Source: an uncultured Porphyromonas sp. (GTDB lineage: Bacteria; Bacteroidota; Bacteroidia; Bacteroidales; Porphyromonadaceae). From it: 64,000 nucleotides of DNA. The notes below the pieces were generated by a model. It was not told where the DNA came from and ran no database searches. It saw only the letters and a program-made list of their open reading frames with translations. This document shows positions 54,701 to 63,161 of the stretch, one piece after another. A program made the position numbers and the translations under genes. The stretch covers positions 62,001-126,000 of the forward strand of contig CAKRMU010000006.1 in assembly GCA_934364985.1 (NCBI GenBank), read 5' to 3'. The stretch's first letter is position 1; every line of letters starts with the position of its first letter.

Positions 54701-54890
54701 TACCTTTAATATGGGGATAATTCATCTCTCATATTAGGTTGTGGTGAAAGTCTAGTATGAAATCATAGCAGTAACATGTACAGAGTCATTTTGTGGCTCT
54801 ATCTACATAAGCTAGGCGTAAGCTCTTGGTGGTGTGGCTCCTTTCGCTAATGAAGCAACAACTCCAAGGGCTTTTTCGCTTTTCTTGAAT
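54701..54890 (+). promoter_or_regulatory. Structured leader upstream of rng, possible sRNA or attenuator
   Basis: Between the 29-codon gene and rng lie 253 bp with a near-consensus -7 box (TACCTTTA 54701-54708), a hairpin AGAGTCA/TGGCTCT (about 54783-54801), and a larger stem AAGCTCTTGG (54820-54829) with CCAAGGGCTT (54864-54873) followed by TTTTTCGCTTTTC. That last element looks like a terminator. It could end the HU transcript, be the tail of a small RNA, or attenuate rng, whose relatives (RNase E) autoregulate through their leaders. Confidence 0.5.
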
Positions 54891-54938
54891 TCATATTAGT
54901 ATTTACTAATTATTAATTTATTAACTACCATTACTTGA

Positions 54939-56597
54939 GTGAAAAGTGAACTAATTATAGATGTTAGACCTAAAGAAGTCTCCATTGCCGTATTAGAGGA
55001 TAGGCGACTTGTAGAGCTTCAGAGGGAGAAGCAAAATATTGCTTATTCCGTAGGTGACATCTACCTCGGACGGGTAAAGAAGATAATGCCTGGCCTTAAT
55101 GCCGCATTTGTGGATATCGGACACAAAAAGGAAGCCTTTTTGCACTATAGAGATCTCGGTGCCAACTTTAAGACAGCTAAAAGCTTTATTCAAGCCCAGA
55201 GGAAATATGGTAAAAGCTTTTCTCCCGAGAAGGTAAGGTTGGAAAAAGAGATCGACAAAGCCGGCTCTATCAGTGATATGCTTGAGCAAGGTGATGAGCT
55301 GATAGTACAGGTAACGAAAGAGGCGATATCCACCAAAGGACCTCGTATATCCGCCGAGCTCTCTTTCGCAGGTCGATACTTAGTTCTTATTCCTTTTGCT
55401 GACAAGGTATCAGTGTCGCAAAAGATAAGACAGGCTGAAGAACGCAATCGTCTCAAGCAACTTATTCTAAGCATAAAACCCAAAAATGTTTCTGTCATTG
55501 TCCGTACTTCTGCAGAGGGCGTACGTGTTGCAGAGCTTGACCACGAGCTTAGATCTCTTATTAAGAAGTGGCAAACAACCATTGATAATCTTAATAATGA
55601 GGAGTCACGCGAAGCTACTTCGCAGATGAAAAAAGGGGCAAAACAAAGTAAACCTTCCATGGTTTATATGCTTCACCAAGAGAGCAATCGACTACTAAGT
55701 TTACTTCGTGACACTTATAACTCTAACTTTAAAGACATATACATTAATGATAAGTCTTTAGTACAAGAGACGACCGATTATATTGAACTTATTGACCCAG
55801 GGCATGGAAATATTGTCAAGCTTTATGAAGGTCAAAAGCCTATCTTTGATTACTTTGATGTAAGCAAACAAATAAAGCATTTATTTGGTAAAACGGTAAC
55901 TTATAAGAGTGGAGCTTACCTCGTAATAGAGCAAACAGAGGCGATGCATGTCGTTGATGTCAATAGCGGTAATCGATCTCGAGGGTCAAACCAGCAGGAG
56001 GATACTGCTGTGGATGTCAATCTCTCTGCCGCCGAGGAGATAGCTCGTCAAATGCGTCTGAGAGACCTTGGCGGTATCATTATTATAGATTTCATTGATA
56101 TGGCTCAAGCTGCTAATCGGCAGAAATTGTTTGAGCAGATGAATGAGTTTATGCGTAATGATAGAGCTAAGCATACCATATTGCCCATCACTAAGTTCGG
56201 GCTTATGCAGATTACACGCCAAAGAGTAAGGCAAGCTACACGTATTGAAACGGAGGAAGTTTGCCCTACATGTCATGGCACAGGTCAGGTACAGCCTACT
56301 ATCTTTTTCACTAATCAAGTGGAGGAAATGGTGCAAAGACTTGTATCTGAAGAGGGCATCCGTAAATTTTCGTTACACTTACACCCATACGTTGCTGCAT
56401 ATCTTACCAAAAAGAAAGGCTTTTTAGGCGGTTCGATTCTTAGCATTTGGAGAAATAAGTACAGCAAGAGTATTGATATTATTCCAGATGAATCGTTAGG
56501 GATTCTTGAGTATGAGTTTTACGACAATGAAAAAAATGAGTTGTCTCATATCCTTGAAAACGATGATGATGCTGAAGAGCAAGAAAATGAGGATTAG
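54939..56597 (+). CDS. rng: Ribonuclease G / RNase E family endoribonuclease
   Basis: 552 residues; start GTG at 54939. An S1 RNA-binding domain (about 36-125, with GDIYLGRVKKIMPGLNAAFV) is followed by the catalytic part with the magnesium-binding Asp segment VVDVNSG and IIIDFIDM. The zinc-link motif CPTCHGTGQV (about 446-455) joins the dimer. RNase G matures the 5' end of 16S rRNA and degrades mRNAs. The long membrane-binding and scaffold tail of E. coli RNase E is absent, and the C-terminus is a short acidic tail (ENDDDAEEQENED). Confidence 0.95.
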   Translation: MKSELIIDVRPKEVSIAVLEDRRLVELQREKQNIAYSVGDIYLGRVKKIMPGLNAAFVDIGHKKEAFLHYRDLGANFKTAKSFIQAQRKYGKSFSPEKVRLEKEIDKAGSISDMLEQGDELIVQVTKEAISTKGPRISAELSFAGRYLVLIPFADKVSVSQKIRQAEERNRLKQLILSIKPKNVSVIVRTSAEGVRVAELDHELRSLIKKWQTTIDNLNNEESREATSQMKKGAKQSKPSMVYMLHQESNRLLSLLRDTYNSNFKDIYINDKSLVQETTDYIELIDPGHGNIVKLYEGQKPIFDYFDVSKQIKHLFGKTVTYKSGAYLVIEQTEAMHVVDVNSGNRSRGSNQQEDTAVDVNLSAAEEIARQMRLRDLGGIIIIDFIDMAQAANRQKLFEQMNEFMRNDRAKHTILPITKFGLMQITRQRVRQATRIETEEVCPTCHGTGQVQPTIFFTNQVEEMVQRLVSEEGIRKFSLHLHPYVAAYLTKKKGFLGGSILSIWRNKYSKSIDIIPDESLGILEYEFYDNEKNELSHILENDDDAEEQENED

Positions 56598-56658
56598 ACA
56601 TTGGCTTTTTCCAACCTCCCCTTTTTTGTAGGAGATAATAAGCTGATGATTATGATTT

Positions 56659-56708
56659 AGGAGCTGTCTGATATGTGATACTGCTATCAGATAGCTCCTT
56701 TTATTTTG
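56659..56708 (+). terminator. Terminator of rng
   Basis: A 15-bp stem (AGGAGCTGTCTGATA 56659-56673 with TATCAGATAGCTCCT 56685-56699, one G-U) and a T-rich tail. Confidence 0.93.
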
Positions 56709-56766
56709 GATTCTTCCCCTCCCTAATTATTGGTTGCACTTTATTGCAATGTATCATCAGTTTTTG

Positions 56767-56835
56767 GGATACTGGGTTTTCGCTTTTGGGAATACTTGGT
56801 ATTCGTCAGACCGAATACCAAGTATTGATTTTGAT
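56767..56835. repeat. 23-nt tandem array G, three units
   Basis: Units begin at 56767, 56790 and 56813; the middle one is a near-perfect palindrome, GAATACTTGGTATTC, and the next has GAATACCAAGTATT. An 80-codon open frame across the terminator and this array is not a gene. Confidence 0.84.
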
Positions 56836-57125
56836 GTATTGCAGGAATTTACATGCACTATCTTACAGATTCAATAGACACTATTATAAAAGTCATTATC
56901 TAATCATTTTGATATAAAAGTAGCTATGAGGTAGGTACTTTATTAGACAAAAATAAAGGAGTAGGGTAGGACTATCATCGGCATTTCTTAACAATCTTAA
57001 TGAAGTGAAAAATATAGTAAGAGACAATTATTTTATGTATAATTGTCGGACTTTTCGATAGGGTACTCAGGTTCATTCTAACCTATTATGAAACCAAGGT
57101 ATTCCACTAATTAATTTTTATACCT
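56836..57125. other. Gap before the BACON lipoprotein genes
   Basis: 290 bp of AT-rich DNA with no gene and no consensus promoter that I can see. The start of the downstream lipoprotein transcript is therefore unresolved; the adjacent repeat array might supply it. Confidence 0.4.
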
Positions 57126-58661
57126 ATGATGAAGAAAATGACTAACTGGCGGAGCTGTATTCATAGCTCTACCAACCGAGAGCGAAAATGGTCGTGGATG
57201 GCTATGCTCCTTTCGTTGTGGTGCATTAGTGTACTTCCATCTTGTACCAGTGAGGGTCAGATGGAGGATCTGGGCACCTTAGAGTTATCTGAGAGTGGCA
57301 CGCTCTCTATGGACGCTACAGCATCCACAAGAGAGGTACAAGTGCAGTCCAATGACGCTAATTGGCAGTGCTACTCTTTGAATTCGTGGATAACAGTTGC
57401 TAATAAAGAGGGTACACTTGTTATCCATGTCGACGCCAATAATACGCTACAAGAGCGTAAGGGTAGCGTTGTGGTGAAGTCCGGAAGACTACAAAAACAG
57501 CTTATGGTTATTCAGTCAAAAGGCGAATTTACCATTGATGCCGGTACGGAGACACTTAATGTAGATGAATTTGGGGGTACCTTTACGGTCGATGTTTTGA
57601 CTAATGATGAGAATTGGCAAGCCCACAGCGAGGAATCATGGATTAGCGTAACGGCACAGCCTACAGCACAAAAAGTCGATCTCAAAGTACTGCGTTCGAC
57701 AAGTAGAGATGAGCGAGTGGGCAAAGTAGTTATTACAAATCCATCTTCGCCCAATACGTCTTACGAGATTACGATTATCCAAAAAGGTATCGCCTACTTT
57801 ATACTTCCTTATATGGATTTTGAGCATGCTACAAGGCAGGCAATTCAAGCATTTGAGGAGCAGCGTGGAGGAGCTTTTGACGAAGATCCCCAAGAAAGGT
57901 TTTTGGTATTTTCGACTACGAGCATAGCTTTCCCACGTATTGTATATACGATATATGAGGGTGGAGCTTATCTATATGCTCAGCTGGATGCTGTCTCTAC
58001 TCGTATTCTCACAGGAGCTGCTGAGCGGGTGCAATTGATTGACTTTCTACGCCAGTCAGGCTTTTCTAAGATGATCGATGAGAACACCTATCAGCACGAA
58101 ACAATGAGCAACCTTAAAGTTGAGATCAAGGCTTTTTATAAAAATACACCACATTTGCTATTTACGTACGAACCAAAGCAAGATAAAGCGTACGAGACTT
58201 TTGCAACCTTGCCACTTGGATTTACCCGTTTTGACTTAGGTGTTGCCGGTGTTGAGGAGTACGAAGCAAAGCATGGCGGAGAGGAGATATTCAGGAATGA
58301 TGAAGAGCTTGAGTATAGTTGCGAACCAGGTCTTTACGATGCCGATGGTAGATTGTACTTCCTCCATACAGAGAAGGATGGTAGTATTGAAGTCGAGCGT
58401 GCTCGTCAATTCTTTTGGGCTACAGAGCGTGCCTGCTGGGAGTACAAGGGATATAGAAATTTACTTACAGACGAGTTTAAGGCTCTTGCAGCACGTGAAG
58501 GCTTTAAGTATGTAGACTTCAGTATTCTTGAGAATATGCATATATTCTACTCCGAAGAGAAGAATCTCACTATGGCAGTTCAGGTGAAAAAGTATTATAG
58601 CGATCCTAAACCTGTCTTGACGATTCAAACCAATCCAGGAAGATTTATTACTGGTCACTGA
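57126..58661 (+). CDS. BACON-domain lipoprotein, paralog 1
   Basis: 511 residues with an unusually long, basic pre-region before the hydrophobic core; lipobox VLPSC gives Cys40. Two BACON domains follow (about 55-130 and 135-215), recognised by the WQCYSLNSWITVANKEG and WQAHSEESWISVTAQ signatures, each ending in a VIQSKG or IIQKG strand. BACON modules are Ig-like and typically bind carbohydrate or mucin. The C-terminal 290 residues are an unrecognised alpha/beta domain with alternating YxF segments, shared with the next gene. Gap to paralog 2 is 37 bp. Confidence 0.78.
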   Translation: MMKKMTNWRSCIHSSTNRERKWSWMAMLLSLWCISVLPSCTSEGQMEDLGTLELSESGTLSMDATASTREVQVQSNDANWQCYSLNSWITVANKEGTLVIHVDANNTLQERKGSVVVKSGRLQKQLMVIQSKGEFTIDAGTETLNVDEFGGTFTVDVLTNDENWQAHSEESWISVTAQPTAQKVDLKVLRSTSRDERVGKVVITNPSSPNTSYEITIIQKGIAYFILPYMDFEHATRQAIQAFEEQRGGAFDEDPQERFLVFSTTSIAFPRIVYTIYEGGAYLYAQLDAVSTRILTGAAERVQLIDFLRQSGFSKMIDENTYQHETMSNLKVEIKAFYKNTPHLLFTYEPKQDKAYETFATLPLGFTRFDLGVAGVEEYEAKHGGEEIFRNDEELEYSCEPGLYDADGRLYFLHTEKDGSIEVERARQFFWATERACWEYKGYRNLLTDEFKALAAREGFKYVDFSILENMHIFYSEEKNLTMAVQVKKYYSDPKPVLTIQTNPGRFITGH

Positions 58662-58698
58662 GCATAGAGTATCATTTTAATTTTTGCAATTACATATC

Positions 58699-60300
58699 AT
58701 GAATAAAATCAATTATATTGCTAAGCAGTTTATTCTGCCACTAATCATAGCACTCTTCGCACTGAGTGCATGCAAGCAAGAAGCTGAGGTCCGCGAGCCT
58801 TCAGTCCTTGAAATACAAAATGCCAATATCAAAATAAAGCAAGAAGGAGGCGAAATGATCGTTAATGTAACGACAAATGAACCCCAATTTATTGCTGTTT
58901 CTAATAAAGATTGGCTTACCGCTTCGCCACAAGAGGGAGCTATAAAACTTGTCTATGAAGCCAATAATCAAGTGGCAAGCCGTAAGGCGTTAGTATTGGT
59001 ACAAGCTGGTGAGGCTACACAGCAGATTATGGTAGAGCAAGTAGGTAGCACCTTATCAGTCATGACGTCCCCCGAAGAAATCGTGTTAGACCCATGGGCA
59101 CATGAGGCAACAATCAGTGTCCGCCTCAATAGCAATAACTGGAGCGTTACGAGCAATCAAGAGTGGCTTAGCGTGACTGCTTTACCATGGAAAAATGAAA
59201 TCGTCCTTAAAGTTACCGGTAATAAAAGTGAGGATGGTAAAGAGGGCGAAGAGCGTAAAGCTGAGCTTCTATTCTTGGTTGATGGTTCGCAAGAGAGCTC
59301 TACTGTAGTCGTTACACAAAAGGAATGGCCTCTATTTATGCTCCCATTCATTGATTTTGAATTTGGTACTAAGAGTATTGTCAATGCCTTTGAAATGGAT
59401 CGTAAGAGTATGCTTCAATCCACTAATGCTAAGTTTTTAGACTTTACTACGATCAGCTTTTTCATCTCAAGACTTAGCTACACATTCTCTACTCGTGGTA
59501 CATTAGACTACGCTCAGATGGACATCTCAGAGCCCTATAAGGAGTATGATGCAGATGGTAACGAGGTGATGACTAAACAAGCTATTGACATTATTGACAA
59601 AGGACTTACAGCTAATGGTTTTACAGAGAAAAGAAGCGACAACGAATACTATCACCCAGAGAAGCGTGTTTTGGCAGAAGTAAAGAAAAACTATGGTTTT
59701 AATCCACACGTGCTATATTCTTATATTCCAAAACAAAAAGAAAAGTACCCAACATTTACAGAAATTCCATATCCAAAGGTACCTTTTGGCTCAGACTATG
59801 AGACTATCAAGGCATGGGAAAGTAAAAATGGTGGTGAATATGATGATTCCTCATCCGACTACAACAAAGATAGTAAGTTGTGTCTTATTGCTTATAAAGT
59901 GCCTCAAAGCAAGCAGATCAAGTACCGCAATTATTATCTAACTTATGACGGAGAAAAGCCATTGGTATTTATCGGTTACCTACAAGAATGGTACGACCTA
60001 AATCTCGTTTATTACGAAAATAATGGTCACCTATATATTACCGAAGAGTTTGCTGCATTGATGGAGAAAGAAGGCTTCAAGTATACAGGGAAGGACAAAA
60101 ATGATTTTGATTCTTATGAAAATAGTGAGAAGCAGCTCAGCCTTAAAGTGAAATTCGCACACTTTGAAGGTGAGGACGACCCATCATTAGTTATCTTTAT
60201 GCTCCCTAACCAATCTGGAAAGAGTGGCAAGCTGAGTATCCCCAATTCGCTTATGAAAAAGCAAATAGTTCGTAGTAACAACATTCGCAGTGCGAAATGA
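58699..60300 (+). CDS. BACON-domain lipoprotein, paralog 2
   Basis: About 533 residues from the ATG at 58699; the frame opens at a TTG at 58684. Lipobox ALSAC, Cys25. Two BACON-type repeats (about 35-110 and 115-215; FIAVSNKDWLTASPQEG and WSVTSNQEWLSVTALPW) precede the same C-terminal domain as its neighbour: both read LPFIDFEFGTKSIVNAFE-like and then a FDFTTISF-like strand. The pair is a tandem duplication. It lies 30 bp before the S8 peptidase gene, so the lipoproteins may share its transcript and act at the same surface. Confidence 0.78.
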   Translation: MNKINYIAKQFILPLIIALFALSACKQEAEVREPSVLEIQNANIKIKQEGGEMIVNVTTNEPQFIAVSNKDWLTASPQEGAIKLVYEANNQVASRKALVLVQAGEATQQIMVEQVGSTLSVMTSPEEIVLDPWAHEATISVRLNSNNWSVTSNQEWLSVTALPWKNEIVLKVTGNKSEDGKEGEERKAELLFLVDGSQESSTVVVTQKEWPLFMLPFIDFEFGTKSIVNAFEMDRKSMLQSTNAKFLDFTTISFFISRLSYTFSTRGTLDYAQMDISEPYKEYDADGNEVMTKQAIDIIDKGLTANGFTEKRSDNEYYHPEKRVLAEVKKNYGFNPHVLYSYIPKQKEKYPTFTEIPYPKVPFGSDYETIKAWESKNGGEYDDSSSDYNKDSKLCLIAYKVPQSKQIKYRNYYLTYDGEKPLVFIGYLQEWYDLNLVYYENNGHLYITEEFAALMEKEGFKYTGKDKNDFDSYENSEKQLSLKVKFAHFEGEDDPSLVIFMLPNQSGKSGKLSIPNSLMKKQIVRSNNIRSAK

Positions 60301-60330
60301 ATCACTTCACTCTAAGCGACATTAATTAGT

Positions 60331-63147
60331 ATGAATAAGAAATGTATTAGGGCATACCTATATACTCTACTTCTTGGTATCGGCTTAACCATCCCAAGTG
60401 GATGTGCTAAGGATAGGATCGCCAAAGAAGATATGCCCGATCCAAATATTATAGCTCCAAATGAAACACCTTCAAGGGATGTTATCCCCAATCTTCTTCG
60501 AGTAAAATTAACTGAAGACTACGCTGAGAAATTAGGTCAACAAGCACTCAGGGCTAATGGAGACGGGAAGCTTCGCACGAGTATTGCCGACCTTACTCAA
60601 TGCTTAGAAGAGATTGGTGCTAAGGAGATACGCCCCGTATTTACCTTAGAGCCCCAATTTGAGAAGAGGATGAAAAGAGAGGGTCTTCACCTATGGTACG
60701 ATATCGTTATTGATGATAGTCAAGCAAGTAATACTCGTTCGGCAAAGCTAAGAAGCGTGAGTGACCTTTCAGGAGTGCAAATAGTCGAGGAAGTCCCAAG
60801 GTATAATCGCAACGATGAGGTGCCTACATTTGGGCTAAGGAGTTTCGACTTTAATCCCGTACGACCAGACGATTACACTCTTCCTTTTAATGACCCCTAC
60901 CTATCTAAACAATGGCACTATTTCAATACTGGTGCCGGGCTCAAGTCGGTCAAAGGTGCGGATCTTAATCTCTTTGATGCTTGGACAATAGAAACTGGGA
61001 AACCAGAGGTTATTGTTGCCGTTATTGATGGAGGTGTTTATTTTGAGCATGAGGATTTACAGCAAAATATTTGGGTCAATCCTAATCCAGGCACCCCAGG
61101 CTCTGGGGCTCCTTATATTAATGATATCCACGGATATAATTTCGGTGACGATAACGCTGAAATCGCATTTGACGCACACGGAACACACGTCGCAGGTACT
61201 GTCGCTGCCGTTAATAATAATGGTATTGGTGTCTGTGGTGTTGCAGGCGGTAATGGGTCTTCTAATAGCGGAGTGCGTATCATGGTCTGTGATGCCTTTG
61301 GTAAAACCGATAAGAAACAAAACTTTGAGAACGCCTTTATATACGCTGCTAACCATGGAGCAGTGGTAGCTCAGAATTCTTGGGGCGGTGCCAAATTTTT
61401 ATCTCCATCACTACAGAGTGCTATCGATTATTTTATTAAGTATGCGGGATGTGATAATGATGGTAATCAGCTTCCTGGGTCTCCGATGAAAGGTGGTATC
61501 GTACTCTTTGCTGCTGGAAACGAAAGTTCGGATGATATTGTTTACCCGGCAGCTTACCATAAAGTAGTAGCTGTCTCGGCAATGGCCCCCAACTGGAGAA
61601 AGGCCTATTATACAAATAGAGGTGAATGGATAGACATCATGGCTCCTGGTGGTGATACGAACTTCCCAGGTGGCTCTATATATAGTACCTCCATCAAAAA
61701 GCAGATTGATGAAAATGGAAACATCATAAGCGTTAGAGGCACATACGAATTTATGCAAGGAACTTCTATGGCTTGTCCTCATGTTAGTGGTGTAGCGGCA
61801 CTTATCGTTTCGCATTTTGGCGGTGAGAATTTCACCAATGAAGAATGCAAGAGACGGCTACTTACCGCCTTAAGGCCTGCTGATATCAATGAGAATAACC
61901 CTGGTTTTGAGGGTATTCTTGGTGATGGATATCTTGACGCAGGTGTCGCTCTTAGCTTTGGTAATCCCCAAGGCAATGATAAAAAGATTCCTCCTAAGAA
62001 TGTATCTAATGTCAGTGTTATTGAAGATTATACCAAGTTAACTCTTCAGTTTAGTGCGGCAAGCGATGAAGATGATAGAACCGCTACTTATTATTACATT
62101 TATTATAGTGATAAGGAACCTCTCACGACAAGTAATTACCAAAGTGCTAAAGTGCGTAAGATTTTTGGTCTTAAATACGCTGTGGGTGATGAGATATCTG
62201 TAGTCTTTAATGATCTCAAATTAAATAGTACCTATTACTTTGCGATTGTAGGCGAGGATAGATGGGGTAATAAGTCTACTCCTGTATTTGCTTCTGCAAC
62301 TACGAAGTTGAATAACCCACCAGTTATTGAAATCCTTAATCCTACAAATGTACGTATCACTGGTTCAGAGCAGGTAGATCTGCATATTAAGGTTACAGAT
62401 CCTGATGGTCATGCGTTGACATACAAACTTTCCGGAGACCACACTGGAGTACAGATGATTGATGAAGGGAAGGATAAGCTTACGCTAAGACTTACGGCAA
62501 GAGGTGCCGTAGGGAAGCATAGCTTTACCCTTATCGCTACTGACGAGTTTGGGGCATTCGCATCGCAAGAGGTAGCTTTTGAGGTGTACGCTAACTCTGC
62601 TCCGGCACTCGTAAAAGAGCTACCATCACCAATATATCTTCCATTACTTCCAGGGCTATCAAACGAGGCTACAATAGATCTTTCAGAGTATATACAAGAC
62701 CCTGATGGACACAAAGTAACTTATCTGCTTACTTCATCTATGAGCAAAATAGTTCGAAGTAAAATGGATGGCACTAAACTGATCCTCACCCCAACTACTA
62801 AAGGTAGGACATTGGTACAAGTCAAGGCTCTTGATACTGAGGATGCAGATATGTATGTTTCGCTACAAGTACAAGTCGTTGATGATGACATGGTTTATCA
62901 CGTATATCCAATCCCTACTTATGATGAATTAAATATCATCATCAATGGTAGTCTTCCTAAGGTTGATATCTCAGTCGTCAATCAAGAAGGAGCAAAAGTT
63001 TTGTCAAGGGAAGTAGTAACAACCTCAGGCGACGCAGGGATCGCTAACGAGGTAAAACTTGACGTTAGAAGCCTATCAGGTGGTATTTATACCTTAATAG
63101 TAAAAAGTGGCGATAAGACATATTACCGCAAGTTCACTAAGTATTAA
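60331..63147 (+). CDS. Subtilisin-like (S8) peptidase with type IX secretion sorting domain
   Basis: 938 residues. Catalytic triad: D233 in VAVIDGG, H283 in DAHGTHVAGTVAAVNN and S479 in GTSMACPHVSGVAAL, with the oxyanion Asn in LFAAGNESS. The prodomain is about 30-190. After the catalytic domain come an Fn3-like segment (about 555-660), two cadherin/Ig-like repeats containing DPDGH (about 665-850), and a C-terminal domain (about 855-938) of the Por/T9SS type A kind (YHVYPIPTYDELNII ... GGIYTLIVKSGDKTYYRKF). It should be exported through the type IX system and anchored to surface lipopolysaccharide. The signal ends at IPSGC, which could be read as a weak lipobox. Confidence 0.93.
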   Translation: MNKKCIRAYLYTLLLGIGLTIPSGCAKDRIAKEDMPDPNIIAPNETPSRDVIPNLLRVKLTEDYAEKLGQQALRANGDGKLRTSIADLTQCLEEIGAKEIRPVFTLEPQFEKRMKREGLHLWYDIVIDDSQASNTRSAKLRSVSDLSGVQIVEEVPRYNRNDEVPTFGLRSFDFNPVRPDDYTLPFNDPYLSKQWHYFNTGAGLKSVKGADLNLFDAWTIETGKPEVIVAVIDGGVYFEHEDLQQNIWVNPNPGTPGSGAPYINDIHGYNFGDDNAEIAFDAHGTHVAGTVAAVNNNGIGVCGVAGGNGSSNSGVRIMVCDAFGKTDKKQNFENAFIYAANHGAVVAQNSWGGAKFLSPSLQSAIDYFIKYAGCDNDGNQLPGSPMKGGIVLFAAGNESSDDIVYPAAYHKVVAVSAMAPNWRKAYYTNRGEWIDIMAPGGDTNFPGGSIYSTSIKKQIDENGNIISVRGTYEFMQGTSMACPHVSGVAALIVSHFGGENFTNEECKRRLLTALRPADINENNPGFEGILGDGYLDAGVALSFGNPQGNDKKIPPKNVSNVSVIEDYTKLTLQFSAASDEDDRTATYYYIYYSDKEPLTTSNYQSAKVRKIFGLKYAVGDEISVVFNDLKLNSTYYFAIVGEDRWGNKSTPVFASATTKLNNPPVIEILNPTNVRITGSEQVDLHIKVTDPDGHALTYKLSGDHTGVQMIDEGKDKLTLRLTARGAVGKHSFTLIATDEFGAFASQEVAFEVYANSAPALVKELPSPIYLPLLPGLSNEATIDLSEYIQDPDGHKVTYLLTSSMSKIVRSKMDGTKLILTPTTKGRTLVQVKALDTEDADMYVSLQVQVVDDDMVYHVYPIPTYDELNIIINGSLPKVDISVVNQEGAKVLSREVVTTSGDAGIANEVKLDVRSLSGGIYTLIVKSGDKTYYRKFTKY

Positions 63148-63161
63148 TATTTTAGAATAGT

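Noticed and set aside
56675-56917. 80-codon hydrophobic open frame after rng
   Set aside because: It begins inside the rng terminator hairpin and runs through repeat array G; no ribosome site.
60900-61100. Two-domain frameshift in the S8 peptidase
   Set aside because: The reading frame is continuous through the catalytic triad and the sorting domain.
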